This document shows, piece by piece, positions 18,053 to 25,003 of a DNA stretch of 33,135 nt (its first letter is position 1; each line of letters starts with the position of its first letter). Under the pieces are notes generated by a model that saw nothing but the letters and a program-made list of their open reading frames with translations, was not told the origin of the DNA and searched no databases. The stretch comes from Halomonas maura. Its GTDB lineage: Bacteria; Pseudomonadota; Gammaproteobacteria; Pseudomonadales; Halomonadaceae. The position numbers and the translations under genes were made by a program. The stretch is from the NCBI RefSeq assembly GCF_030409305.1, contig NZ_JAUFPQ010000007.1:1-33135 (forward strand), read 5' to 3'.

Positions 18053-18078
18053 AACGCATGCGTTGTCAGGTAGCTACC
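18053..18078. promoter_or_regulatory. Two adjacent perfect palindromes between rmf and rlmKL
   Basis: AACGCATGCGTT (18053-18064) and GGTAGCTACC (18069-18078) are both perfect palindromes, separated by four bases. The first is flanked by TTGACA on the left and GTCA on the right. They lie in the divergent gap and may be binding sites for a regulator of rmf, rlmKL or both. Confidence 0.4.
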
Positions 18079-18190
18079 ACCTCATAGATAGCGCAACCGG
18101 GTTGCCGCTGTCGACAGCTGATTTGTAACAAGACGTACACCCGGTCGTCACGATAATGCGGCGGCCAGACGCCACGCCGATGGACATCCC

Positions 18191-20410
18191 ATGAGCGATA
18201 CACGAGATCCTGATTGCCACGCCTACCTGGCCACCTGTCCCAAGGGGCTCGAGCTGCTGCTGGCCGACGAGCTGGCCGCGCTGGGCGCCGAGCCCGGCAA
18301 GACCACCGTGGCCGGGGTGCATTTCCGCGCCGACCTGGCCGGTGCCTACCGTGCCTGCCTCTGGTCGCGCCTGGCCAACCGCGTGGTGCTGTGCCTGGCC
18401 CGGGAGGAGGGCGTCGAGACCCCCGAGCAGCTGCGCGCGGCTGCCGCCGCGGTGGACTGGCGGGCGCACCTGGCCCCCGGCGCGACCCTGGCGGTGGACT
18501 TCCACGGCCGCTCCGAGGCCATCCGCCATACCCGCTTCGGCGCCCAGACGGTCAAGGACGGGGTGGTGGATCGCCTGCACGCCGAGGGCCGGGCCCGACC
18601 CGACGTGGACACCCGGCAACCCGACCTGCGCCTCTATGCCCACCTGCACCGCGGGCGCCTGCTGCTGGGGGTGGACCTCTCCGGCGACAGCCTGCATCGC
18701 CGCGGTTACCGCCGTGACGTGGGCCATGCCCCCCTCAAGGAGAACCTGGCGGCGGCACTGCTGGTGCGCGCCGGCTGGCCGGCGCTGGCCCGTGAGGGGG
18801 CGCCGCTGGTAGACCCGCTGTGCGGGGCCGGGACCCTGCTGATCGAGGCGGCGATGATCGCCGCCGACATGGCACCCAACCTGCATCGCGAGCGCTTCGG
18901 CTTCCACGGCTGGGCCGGCCACGATGCGGCCCTGTGGCACGAACTCAAGCGCGAGGCCGAGGCCCGGGCGAGCATCGGCCGCAAGCGCTGCCGCTGCCGG
19001 CTCTACGGCTTCGACCAGAGCCCGCCGGCGCTGTCGGCGGCCAAGGCCAACGCCATGCGCGCCGGTATCCCGGCGCTGATCGAACTCCAGGGGGCCAGCC
19101 TGAGCGACCTGGCCCGGCCGGCGACGCTCGGCGACCAGGACCGGGGCCTGCTGATCACCAACCCGCCCTACGGCGAGCGGCTCGGCGAGCTGCCGGAGCT
19201 GGTCGGCCTCTATGCGGCGCTCGGCGAGCGGGCGCGCCTGGCCTTCCCCGGCTGGCGCCTGGCGCTCTTCACCGCCAACCCGGATCTCGGCCACCGCACG
19301 GGACTGCGCGCCTACAAGCACTATTCGCTGAAGAATGGGCCCCTGGATGCCCGGCTGTTGCTGATGGACGTGCCGGCAGGCGAGAGCGGCAAGGATCAGG
19401 AGACGCCAGTGGTGTCCGCCCCCGCGCCGCGCTCCGAGGGCGCGCAGATGTTCGCCAACCGCCTCGAGAAGAACCGCAAGCGGCTGAGGAAGTGGCTCAA
19501 GCGCTCCGGCGAGACCTGCTACCGGCTCTACGACGCCGACATGCCCGAGTATGCCCTGGCGATCGACGTCTATGGCGACAGGGTGCATGTCCAGGAATAC
19601 GCCGCCCCCAAGTCCGTGGATGCCGGCCAGGCCCAGAAGCGCCTGTTCGATGCCCTGGCGGTGATCCCCGAGGTGCTGGAGGTCGACCCGTCGCGGGTGG
19701 TGATCAAGCGTCGCGAGCGCCAGAGCGGCCGGGCCCAGTACCAGAAGCAGGCGGCCAGTGGCGAGCGCTTCGAGGTCCGCGAGGGGCGGGCGCGGCTGTG
19801 GGTCAACCTGCGCGACTATCTCGATACCGGGCTCTTCCTGGACCATCGTCCGGTGCGTCGCCTGCTGGCCGAGCTGGCCCCGGGCAAGCGCTTTCTCAAC
19901 CTGTTCTGCTACACCGCCACGGCCACCGTGCAGGCGGCCCTCGGCACCGAGCGGGACGGCGGCGCCAGTGACAGCGTCAGCGTCGATCTGTCCAACACCT
20001 ACCTCGACTGGGCCCGGGACAACTTCGCCCTCAACCGCCTGGACCCGTCGCGGCATCGGGTGGTGCGCGACGATTGCCTGCACTGGCTGGAGACCGCGGG
20101 TAGCCAGTTCGACCTGATCTTCCTGGATCCGCCGACCTTCTCCAACTCCAAGAAGATGGCCGAGACCCTGGACGTGCAGCGCGACCATGGCCGGCTGGTG
20201 CGTCTGGCCATGGCGCGCCTGGCCCCGGGCGGGACCCTGGTGTTCTCCAACAACCAGCGGCGCTTCACGCTGGATGCCGACCTGGACGCGAGCTATGCCG
20301 TGGAGGATATCTCGGCGAAGACCTTCGATCCGGATTTCCAGAGACGTCCCGACCTGCACCACTGTTTCCTGATCCGTCACCGTCCGGCGGGCGAGGGGGA
20401 GAGCGCATGA
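18191..20410 (+). CDS. rlmL: Bifunctional 23S rRNA methyltransferase RlmKL
   Basis: RlmKL is a fused enzyme whose N-terminal half methylates G2445 (m2G) and whose C-terminal half methylates G2069 (m7G) of 23S rRNA, helping 50S assembly. The 739 residues hold a THUMP domain, then a first methyltransferase with DPLCGAGTLLIEAAM and NPPYGERLG (from residue 324). A linker (SEGAQMFANRLEKNRKRLRK) joins it to a second methyltransferase with LNLFCYTATATVQAAL and DPPTFSNSKKM (from residue 646). The ribosome-binding site before the ATG is weak. The last 20 or so residues (RRPDLHHCFLIRHRPAGEGE and SA) are encoded by sequence that recurs three more times downstream. The TGA overlaps an ATG that opens the first of three micro-ORFs. 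Confidence 0.96.
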   Translation: MSDTRDPDCHAYLATCPKGLELLLADELAALGAEPGKTTVAGVHFRADLAGAYRACLWSRLANRVVLCLAREEGVETPEQLRAAAAAVDWRAHLAPGATLAVDFHGRSEAIRHTRFGAQTVKDGVVDRLHAEGRARPDVDTRQPDLRLYAHLHRGRLLLGVDLSGDSLHRRGYRRDVGHAPLKENLAAALLVRAGWPALAREGAPLVDPLCGAGTLLIEAAMIAADMAPNLHRERFGFHGWAGHDAALWHELKREAEARASIGRKRCRCRLYGFDQSPPALSAAKANAMRAGIPALIELQGASLSDLARPATLGDQDRGLLITNPPYGERLGELPELVGLYAALGERARLAFPGWRLALFTANPDLGHRTGLRAYKHYSLKNGPLDARLLLMDVPAGESGKDQETPVVSAPAPRSEGAQMFANRLEKNRKRLRKWLKRSGETCYRLYDADMPEYALAIDVYGDRVHVQEYAAPKSVDAGQAQKRLFDALAVIPEVLEVDPSRVVIKRRERQSGRAQYQKQAASGERFEVREGRARLWVNLRDYLDTGLFLDHRPVRRLLAELAPGKRFLNLFCYTATATVQAALGTERDGGASDSVSVDLSNTYLDWARDNFALNRLDPSRHRVVRDDCLHWLETAGSQFDLIFLDPPTFSNSKKMAETLDVQRDHGRLVRLAMARLAPGGTLVFSNNQRRFTLDADLDASYAVEDISAKTFDPDFQRRPDLHHCFLIRHRPAGEGESA

Positions 20411-20508
20411 GACCTTCGATCCGCTCTCGATCTGGCAACAGACGCCCGGACCTGCACCACTGTTTCCTGATCCGTCACCGTCCGGCGGGCGAGGGGGAGA
20501 GCGCATGA
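20407..20508 (+). CDS. Micro-ORF 1 of the rlmKL tail repeats, 33 residues
   Basis: The ATG overlaps the rlmKL TGA (ATGA) and is preceded by the purine-rich GAGGGGGAGA, a strong ribosome-binding site that is itself part of the rlmKL coding tail. The peptide starts MRPSIRSRSGN, continues with the RlmKL tail RRPDLHHCFLIRHRPAGEGE and ends SA. Its stop overlaps the next micro-ORF's ATG. It matches no protein I know. Whether it is translated or merely carried by the repeat is unknown. Confidence 0.4.
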   Translation: MRPSIRSRSGNRRPDLHHCFLIRHRPAGEGESA

Positions 20509-20606
20509 GACCTTCGATCCGCTCTCGATCTGGCAACCGCCGTCCCGACCTGCACCACTGTTTCCTGATCCGTCACCGTCCGGCGGGCGAGGGGGAGAGC
20601 GCATGA
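20505..20606 (+). CDS. Micro-ORF 2 of the rlmKL tail repeats, 33 residues
   Basis: It encodes exactly the same peptide as micro-ORF 1 although four bases differ (AGA CGC CCG against CGC CGT CCC), all synonymous. It starts at an ATGA overlap with micro-ORF 1 and ends at an ATGA overlap with micro-ORF 3. The same GAGGGGGAGA precedes the ATG. Confidence 0.4.
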   Translation: MRPSIRSRSGNRRPDLHHCFLIRHRPAGEGESA

Positions 20607-20734
20607 GACCTTCGATCCGCTCTCGATCTGGCAACCGCCGCCCGGACCTGCATCACTGTTTCCTGATCCGTCACCGTCCGGCGGGCGAGGGCGAGGGCGA
20701 GGGTGAGGGTGAGGGTGAGGGGGAAGGCGCATGA
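20603..20734 (+). CDS. Micro-ORF 3 of the rlmKL tail repeats, 43 residues
   Basis: It starts like the other two and keeps the same RRPDLHHCFLIRHRPAGEGE core, again with only synonymous changes (for example CAT for CAC). It then runs into a Gly-Glu repeat encoded by GAGGGC/GAGGGT hexamers and ends GA. Its TGA overlaps the ATG of the glutaredoxin-like gene, completing an unbroken chain of four-base overlaps from rlmKL. Confidence 0.4.
   Translation: MRPSIRSRSGNRRPDLHHCFLIRHRPAGEGEGEGEGEGEGEGA
20685..20720 (+). repeat. Six tandem hexamers (GCGAGG x3, GTGAGG x3)
   Basis: The short tandem repeat ends ten bases before the glutaredoxin-like ATG and is made of ribosome-binding-site-like GAGG words. 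Slippage here would change both the number of such words and the length of the Gly-Glu tail in micro-ORF 3. Confidence 0.9.
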
Positions 20735-21069
20735 TCCGCCTGACGCTCTACACCACCCTGGGCTGCCACCTCTGTGAGGCGCTGGAGGCCTGGCTGGGGC
20801 GACTGGCCAGCGAGGAAGTCACGCTGGAGCGGGTCGAGATCAGTGACGACGAGGCGCTGATGGCCCGCTACGGGGTACGGATCCCGGTGTTGAGGGACGC
20901 CGAGGGCGGCGAGCTGGAGCGTGGCTTCGAGCCGACGCGGCTGGCCGGTTGGCTGGCGGCTCGGGGTTGGCTGGACGCGGCGGCCTGGCGACAGGCCCAG
21001 CGGGAAGACGCGGACCGTCCGGCGGCCAGCGGGGCGGTGATGCGCGGTGGGCGGCGCTACCTGGGGTGA
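20731..21069 (+). CDS. Glutaredoxin-like protein (DUF836 type)
   Basis: This 112-residue cytosolic protein has the thioredoxin-fold start of glutaredoxin-like proteins. The beta strand MIRLTLYTTLGC leads into a CHLC redox motif (Cys12, Cys15), and a cis-proline segment GVRIPVLRD lies near residue 50. The family (PF05768) has no settled partner. A C-terminal extension of about 35 residues (GWLDAAAWRQAQREDADRPA onward) is less typical. The ATG overlaps the stop of the upstream micro-ORF, and GAGGGGGAAGG immediately precedes it, so it is very likely translated from the rlmKL transcript. Confidence 0.85.
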   Translation: MIRLTLYTTLGCHLCEALEAWLGRLASEEVTLERVEISDDEALMARYGVRIPVLRDAEGGELERGFEPTRLAGWLAARGWLDAAAWRQAQREDADRPAASGAVMRGGRRYLG

Positions 21070-21075
21070 TCGGGA

Positions 21076-21357
21076 TCAGGCGTTGTCGAGCAGCGAAAGC
21101 TGGCTGACCGCGTCGAGGCCCTCGGGGCTGTGGTCATCGGCCTCGAGCACCTTGCGGAAACCCCGGGAGGCCTGGATGGTGGCCTCGTCGTCGAGCCACA
21201 TCATCGCCTGGGCGTGGTCGTCGGCGAGCTGGTGCTTCAGGCCGCCGAACTGGGTGCCGATCTGCCCCCAGGCGCGGCTGAAGATCCAGTCGCCGAACAT
21301 GTCCTGATGGACATGTACCAGCACGTAGTCATGGTCGGTTTCCCAGCGGACGATCAC
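21076..21357 (-). CDS. WGR-domain-like small protein
   Basis: This is a 93-residue protein whose central part, VLVHVHQDMFGDWIFSRAWG followed by QIGTQFGGLK, looks like a WGR domain (a nucleic-acid-binding fold named for Trp-Gly-Arg; here Trp-Gly-Gln). The start is taken as GTG at 21357, because GGGAG lies about six bases upstream on this strand and the domain begins directly after it. An ATG further upstream would add a Pro/Ala-rich stretch. It is convergent with the glutaredoxin-like gene and divergent from pdxB. Its function is unknown. Confidence 0.75.
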   Translation of the reverse strand: MIVRWETDHDYVLVHVHQDMFGDWIFSRAWGQIGTQFGGLKHQLADDHAQAMMWLDDEATIQASRGFRKVLEADDHSPEGLDAVSQLSLLDNA

Positions 21358-21471
21358 GGCGGCTCCCGGTGGCGGCGGCGCAGGGCAGCGCCGCTCGTGT
21401 AACATAGGCCGGTATTGTAAGCCCTCATGGCCGGTGAACAAGCCATGCGGGCCAAGCGGCAGGAGAGAATC

Positions 21472-22620
21472 ATGCGAATCGTCGTCGACGCCAATGTACC
21501 GGCCGCCATGGAATGCTTCGCGCCCCTGGGCGAGGTCGAGCGCCTCCCGGGCCGCGAAATCGATGCCGACGCGGTACGCTCGGCCGATGCGCTGGTGGTC
21601 CGTTCCATCACCCGGGTCGACGAGGCCCTGGTGGCCGGGTCGCGGCTGCGCTTCGTGGGGACCTGCACGATCGGCACCGACCATGTCGACCCGGCGACCC
21701 TGGCCGAGCGGGGCATCGCCTTCGCCAGCGCCCCGGGCTGCAACGCCGAGGCGGTGGTGGACTACGTGCTGGCGAGTCTGGCCACCCTGGCCGAGCGCCA
21801 GGGCTTCCGGCTGTTCGAGCGACGCGTGGGCATCGTCGGGGTCGGCAATGTCGGCGGGCGGCTGCTGGAGCGCCTCCGGGCGCTGGGCATCGACTGCCTG
21901 GCCTGCGACCCGCCGCGGGCCGAGCGGGAGGGCCCCGAGGGCTTCGTCGACCTGGATGCCCTGATCGAGGCCTGCGACGTGGTCTGCCTGCACACCCCGC
22001 TGGTGCGCGAGGGGCCCCATGCCACCCATCACCTGCTCGATGCCCGGCGCATCGCCGAACTGGCACCGGGCTCCGTCGTGCTGAATGCCGGCCGCGGCGA
22101 CTGTCTCGACGGCCAGGCCCTGCGGGGCCGGCTCTCCGCTCAGGGCGATATCAGCGCGGTGCTGGATGTCTGGGAAGGCGAGCCCGCCATCGACGCGGCG
22201 CTGCGGGACCTGGCGGCGATGGCCACGCCCCATGTCGCCGGCTACAGTCTCGATGGCAAGCTGCGTGGTACCCATCAGATCTACCAGGCGTTGGCCCATC
22301 GCCTGGGCCTGCCGACACGGCTGACCCTCGAGATGCTGGCCCCGCCGCCGCCCGTGGCGAGCCTCACCCTGGGGGGCGGCCACGAGGTCGAGGAAGCCTT
22401 GCGGCTGTGCATGCGCGCCGTCTATGACGTGCGCCGGGATCACGACAGCCTGATCCGCGAGAGTCGCCGCCAGGGGGCGGCCAAGGGCTTCGACGCCTGT
22501 CGGGCGAGCTACCCGCTGCGCCGGGAGTTCGCGACCCTGACGGTGGCGCTGCGCCCGGGCGCCGCGGCCCTGGCGGAGCCGCTGCGGGCCGCCGGCTTCC
22601 AGGTGACGCCGGCCTCCTGA
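21472..22620 (+). CDS. pdxB: 4-phosphoerythronate dehydrogenase
   Basis: PdxB catalyses the second step of the DXP-dependent route to pyridoxal phosphate, oxidising 4-phosphoerythronate in the cytosol. The 382-residue protein has the D-2-hydroxyacid dehydrogenase layout. It starts MRIVVDANVPAAMECF, a hallmark of PdxB. The NAD-binding GIVGVGNVGGRLLERL, NAGRGDCLDGQAL (catalytic arginine) and TPHVAGYSLDGKLRGT (catalytic histidine) follow. The C-terminal PdxB-specific dimerisation domain is present. The start at 21472 has AGGAGAGA upstream; an earlier in-frame ATG at 21427 adds only non-homologous residues. Confidence 0.95.
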   Translation: MRIVVDANVPAAMECFAPLGEVERLPGREIDADAVRSADALVVRSITRVDEALVAGSRLRFVGTCTIGTDHVDPATLAERGIAFASAPGCNAEAVVDYVLASLATLAERQGFRLFERRVGIVGVGNVGGRLLERLRALGIDCLACDPPRAEREGPEGFVDLDALIEACDVVCLHTPLVREGPHATHHLLDARRIAELAPGSVVLNAGRGDCLDGQALRGRLSAQGDISAVLDVWEGEPAIDAALRDLAAMATPHVAGYSLDGKLRGTHQIYQALAHRLGLPTRLTLEMLAPPPPVASLTLGGGHEVEEALRLCMRAVYDVRRDHDSLIRESRRQGAAKGFDACRASYPLRREFATLTVALRPGAAALAEPLRAAGFQVTPAS

Positions 22621-22647
22621 GACGGTCGGCAGGTCCGAGCCAGGAAT

Positions 22648-22678
22648 GCAGAAGGCCCGCCATCGGCGGGCCTTCTGC
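22648..22678. terminator. Strong bidirectional hairpin between pdxB and htpX
   Basis: A perfect 14-bp stem GCAGAAGGCCCGCC/GGCGGGCCTTCTGC closes an ATC loop between two convergent genes. It lacks a long T-run in either direction but is the strongest simple stem in this region. Confidence 0.8.
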
Positions 22679-22696
22679 GCTGCGGTGAAGCGGCGG

Positions 22697-23596
22697 TCAA
22701 TCGCGGTAGGCCGCCTCCTTGAGGGCGCGGATGCGCTCGTCCAGCGGAGGGTGGCTGGCGAAGAGCTTCTCCATCAACTTGCGGGTCTGGCCGGTGGTGA
22801 TGGCGAAGGCCGTCAGGGTGTCCGGCATCTGGTCGGGCATCTGGGTCTCGGCCTTGAGCCGCGCCAGGGCATTGATCATGGCGCCGCTGCCGGCCAGCCG
22901 GGCGCCGGCGGCGTCGGCACGGTATTCGCGGAAGCGCGAGAACCAGGCGACGATGGCCGAGGCGATCAGGCCGAAGACGATCTCGGCGACGATCACCACC
23001 GCGAAGTAGCCGAAGAAGCCCAGGCCCTCGCCATCGTCCCGGCGCAGGAAGCTGTCCACCAGTTGGGCCACCACCCGGGCGAAGAACATCACGAAGGTGT
23101 TGAGCACCCCCTGGATCAGCGCCAGGGTGACCATGTCGCCGTTGGCCACATGGCCGATCTCGTGAGCCAGCACCGCACGGATCTCCTCCGGGCGCATGCG
23201 GTTGAGCAGGCCGGCGGAAACTGCCACCAGGGCGTCGTCCTTGTTCCAGCCGGTGGCAAAGGCGTTGGATTGCTGGGCGGGGAAGATGCCCACCTCGGGG
23301 GTCTTGATGCCGGCCTCCCGGGCCAGCTCGGCCACCGTGTCGACCAGCCACTTCTCGCTGCTGTTGGACGGCTGCTCGATGATCACCGTGCCGGTGGTGC
23401 GCTTGGCCATCCACTTGGAGATGAACAGCGACACCATCGAGCCGGCCATGCCGAAGATGAAACAGAAGATCAACAGGGCATTGAAGTTGATGCCCTGGGC
23501 GGTGAGGTAGGGCTCCACGCCGAGCAGGCGCAGGGTGATGCTGGCCACCAGGATCACCGCCAGGTTGGTGCCCAGGAAGAGCAGGATTCTCATCAT
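22697..23596 (-). CDS. htpX: Membrane zinc metalloprotease HtpX
   Basis: HtpX is a heat-inducible inner-membrane endopeptidase that helps FtsH degrade misfolded membrane proteins. The 299 residues start [20 protein letters not shown], as in E. coli. Two N-terminal and two central membrane segments are visible. The zinc motif HEIGH is at residues 145-149, and a distal Glu lies in [10 protein letters not shown]. The start at 23596 matches the family; GGAG lies about ten bases upstream. A sigma-32-like promoter and a hairpin lie between it and alaA, which supports the expected heat-shock control. Confidence 0.95.
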   Translation of the reverse strand: MMRILLFLGTNLAVILVASITLRLLGVEPYLTAQGINFNALLIFCFIFGMAGSMVSLFISKWMAKRTTGTVIIEQPSNSSEKWLVDTVAELAREAGIKTPEVGIFPAQQSNAFATGWNKDDALVAVSAGLLNRMRPEEIRAVLAHEIGHVANGDMVTLALIQGVLNTFVMFFARVVAQLVDSFLRRDDGEGLGFFGYFAVVIVAEIVFGLIASAIVAWFSRFREYRADAAGARLAGSGAMINALARLKAETQMPDQMPDTLTAFAITTGQTRKLMEKLFASHPPLDERIRALKEAAYRD

Positions 23597-23632
23597 TGCC
23601 GGAGGTCTCCCGTCGGAGTTGTCGCGCAGTGG

Positions 23633-23651
23633 CCGCACCCGCGGGGTGCGG
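23633..23651. terminator. Hairpin in the htpX-alaA gap
   Basis: CCGCACCC pairs with GGGTGCGG around GCG. It lies between the putative htpX promoter and the htpX ATG, so it would be in the htpX leader. It could also stop transcripts from alaA. Confidence 0.45.
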
Positions 23652-23670
23652 CGTGAAGAAGCAGATGCTT

Positions 23671-23699
23671 AGATACGGCCTTTTGCGCCGAGTTTCAAG
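23671..23699 (-). promoter_or_regulatory. Sigma-32-like heat-shock promoter for htpX
   Basis: On the minus strand CTTGAAA (23699-23693) is followed after 14 bp by CCGTATCT (23678-23671). The consensus for sigma-32 is CTTGAAA and CCCCATNT with 13-15 bp between. The match and the spacing are good, and the downstream gene belongs to the known heat-shock regulon of E. coli. Confidence 0.65.
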
Positions 23700-23710
23700 C
23701 GTGACGTCAA

Positions 23711-24940
23711 CTATTGGCGATAGCGTGACAGGAAGCGGGCGAAGCGATCCAGGGCATCGTCGAGCTGGTCGGCCCAGGGCAGGGTGACGATACGCACATG
23801 GTCCGGGTCGGGCCAGTTGAAGGCGGTGCCCTGGACCAGCAGGATCTTCTCCTGGAGCAGCAGGTCCAGCACCAGCTGCTGGTCGTCCTGGATGTTGAAC
23901 ACCTTGGGGTCGAGCCGCGGGAAGGCGTAGAGCGCCCCCTTGGCCTTGGTGCAGGACACGCCGGGGATGGCGTTGAGCTTGTCGTAGGTGATGTCGCGCT
24001 GGGCCAGCAGCCGGCCGCCGGGCAGGATCAGGTCGTTGATCGACTGGTAGCCGCCCAGGGCCGTCTGGATGGCGTGCTGGGCCGGCACGTTGGCGCACAG
24101 GCGCATCGAGGCCAGCATGTTGATGCCCTGCAGGAAGTCCTGGGCCCGCTTCTTGGCGATAGTGCCCGAGAAGGTCATCCAGCCACTGCGGAAACCGGCG
24201 CAGCGATAGCTCTTGGACAGCCCGTTCATGGTCACCACCAACTGGTCCTCGGAGGCCAGCGCGCCGGTGGCCACATGCTCGGTGCCATCGTAGAGGATCT
24301 TGTCGTAGATCTCGTCGGAGAACACCACCAGGTCGTGCTCGCGGGCGATGTCGAGCAGCTCGCGGACCACCGCCGGCGGATAGACGGCGCCGGTGGGGTT
24401 GTTGGGGTTGATGATGACGATGGCGCGGGTGTGGCCGGTGACCTTCTCGCGGATATCTGCCAGGTCCGGGGCCCAGTCGGCCTGCTCGTCGCACAGGTAG
24501 TGCACGGCCCGCCCGCCGGAGAGGTTCGCCGCGGCGGTCCACAGCGGGTAGTCCGGCGCCGGGATCAGCACCTCGTCGCCGTCGTTGAGCAGCGCCTGCA
24601 TGGCCATCACGATCAGCTCGGAAACGCCGTTGCCGATGAACACGTCCTCGATGCCCACCCCGGGAATGCCTTTGCGCTGGCTTTCCTGCATGATCGCCTT
24701 GCGCGCCGAGTAAAGCCCCTTGGAGTCGCAGTAGCCCTGGGCGGTGTGCAGGTTGCGCATCACGTCCTGGAGGATCTCCTCCGGTGCCTCGAAACCGAAC
24801 GGCGCGGGGTTGCCGATGTTCAGCTTGAGGATGCGCTGGCCTTCCTCTTCCAGGCGCTTGGCGTGGTCGAGCACTGGTCCGCGGATGTCGTAGCAGACGT
24901 TGTCGAGCTTGTGCGATTTCCTGAGGGGAGCTGTATCCAT
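23711..24940 (-). CDS. alaA: Glutamate-pyruvate (alanine) aminotransferase AlaA
   Basis: AlaA is a PLP enzyme that makes alanine from pyruvate with glutamate as donor. The 409 residues match E. coli AlaA (405) along their whole length. Matching segments include KLDNVCYDIRGPVLDHAKRL, NIGNPAPFGFEAPEE, AQGYCDSKGLYSARKAIMQ, IINPNNPTGAVYP, DEIYDKILYD, and the PLP lysine Lys243 in NGLSKSYRCAGFRSGW. The ribosome-binding site is weak, but the start agrees with the family. It follows the YlqF-like GTPase on the same strand after 63 bp and may be co-transcribed with it. Confidence 0.95.
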   Translation of the reverse strand: MDTAPLRKSHKLDNVCYDIRGPVLDHAKRLEEEGQRILKLNIGNPAPFGFEAPEEILQDVMRNLHTAQGYCDSKGLYSARKAIMQESQRKGIPGVGIEDVFIGNGVSELIVMAMQALLNDGDEVLIPAPDYPLWTAAANLSGGRAVHYLCDEQADWAPDLADIREKVTGHTRAIVIINPNNPTGAVYPPAVVRELLDIAREHDLVVFSDEIYDKILYDGTEHVATGALASEDQLVVTMNGLSKSYRCAGFRSGWMTFSGTIAKKRAQDFLQGINMLASMRLCANVPAQHAIQTALGGYQSINDLILPGGRLLAQRDITYDKLNAIPGVSCTKAKGALYAFPRLDPKVFNIQDDQQLVLDLLLQEKILLVQGTAFNWPDPDHVRIVTLPWADQLDDALDRFARFLSRYRQ

Positions 24941-25003
24941 GTGTCGGGTCCAGTGGTGTCCAGGTGCCGCTCCGGCGGCGGGTATGAGTGTATCGGGGTG
25001 GGG

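Larger units (their letters stand above)
20407..20734 (+). repeat. Three tandem 98-bp repeats between rlmKL and the glutaredoxin-like gene
   Basis: The word GACCTGCAC/T recurs at 20351, 20449, 20547 and 20645, exactly 98 bp apart. The first occurrence is inside the rlmKL end and the others are in extra copies. Each extra unit begins ATGAGACCTTCGATCCG, adds CTCTCGATCTGGCAAC, then repeats the rlmKL tail up to GAGGGGGAGAGCGC. The word ACCTTCGATCCG also occurs in rlmKL at 20321, so the unit seems to derive from the gene's own 3' end with a changed piece in the middle. The last copy ends in a hexamer expansion instead of GAGAGC. Confidence 0.95.

Noticed and set aside
18074..20536. A long minus-strand frame opposite rlmKL
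   Set aside because: It is an antisense shadow. Its repeated start peptide comes only from the 98-bp repeats read backwards.
20377..20732. Two 85-codon minus-strand frames within the 98-bp repeats
   Set aside because: They arise from the same repeats read in reverse, have no ribosome-binding site pattern and no family match. The plus-strand micro-ORFs have start, stop and ribosome-site order in their favour.
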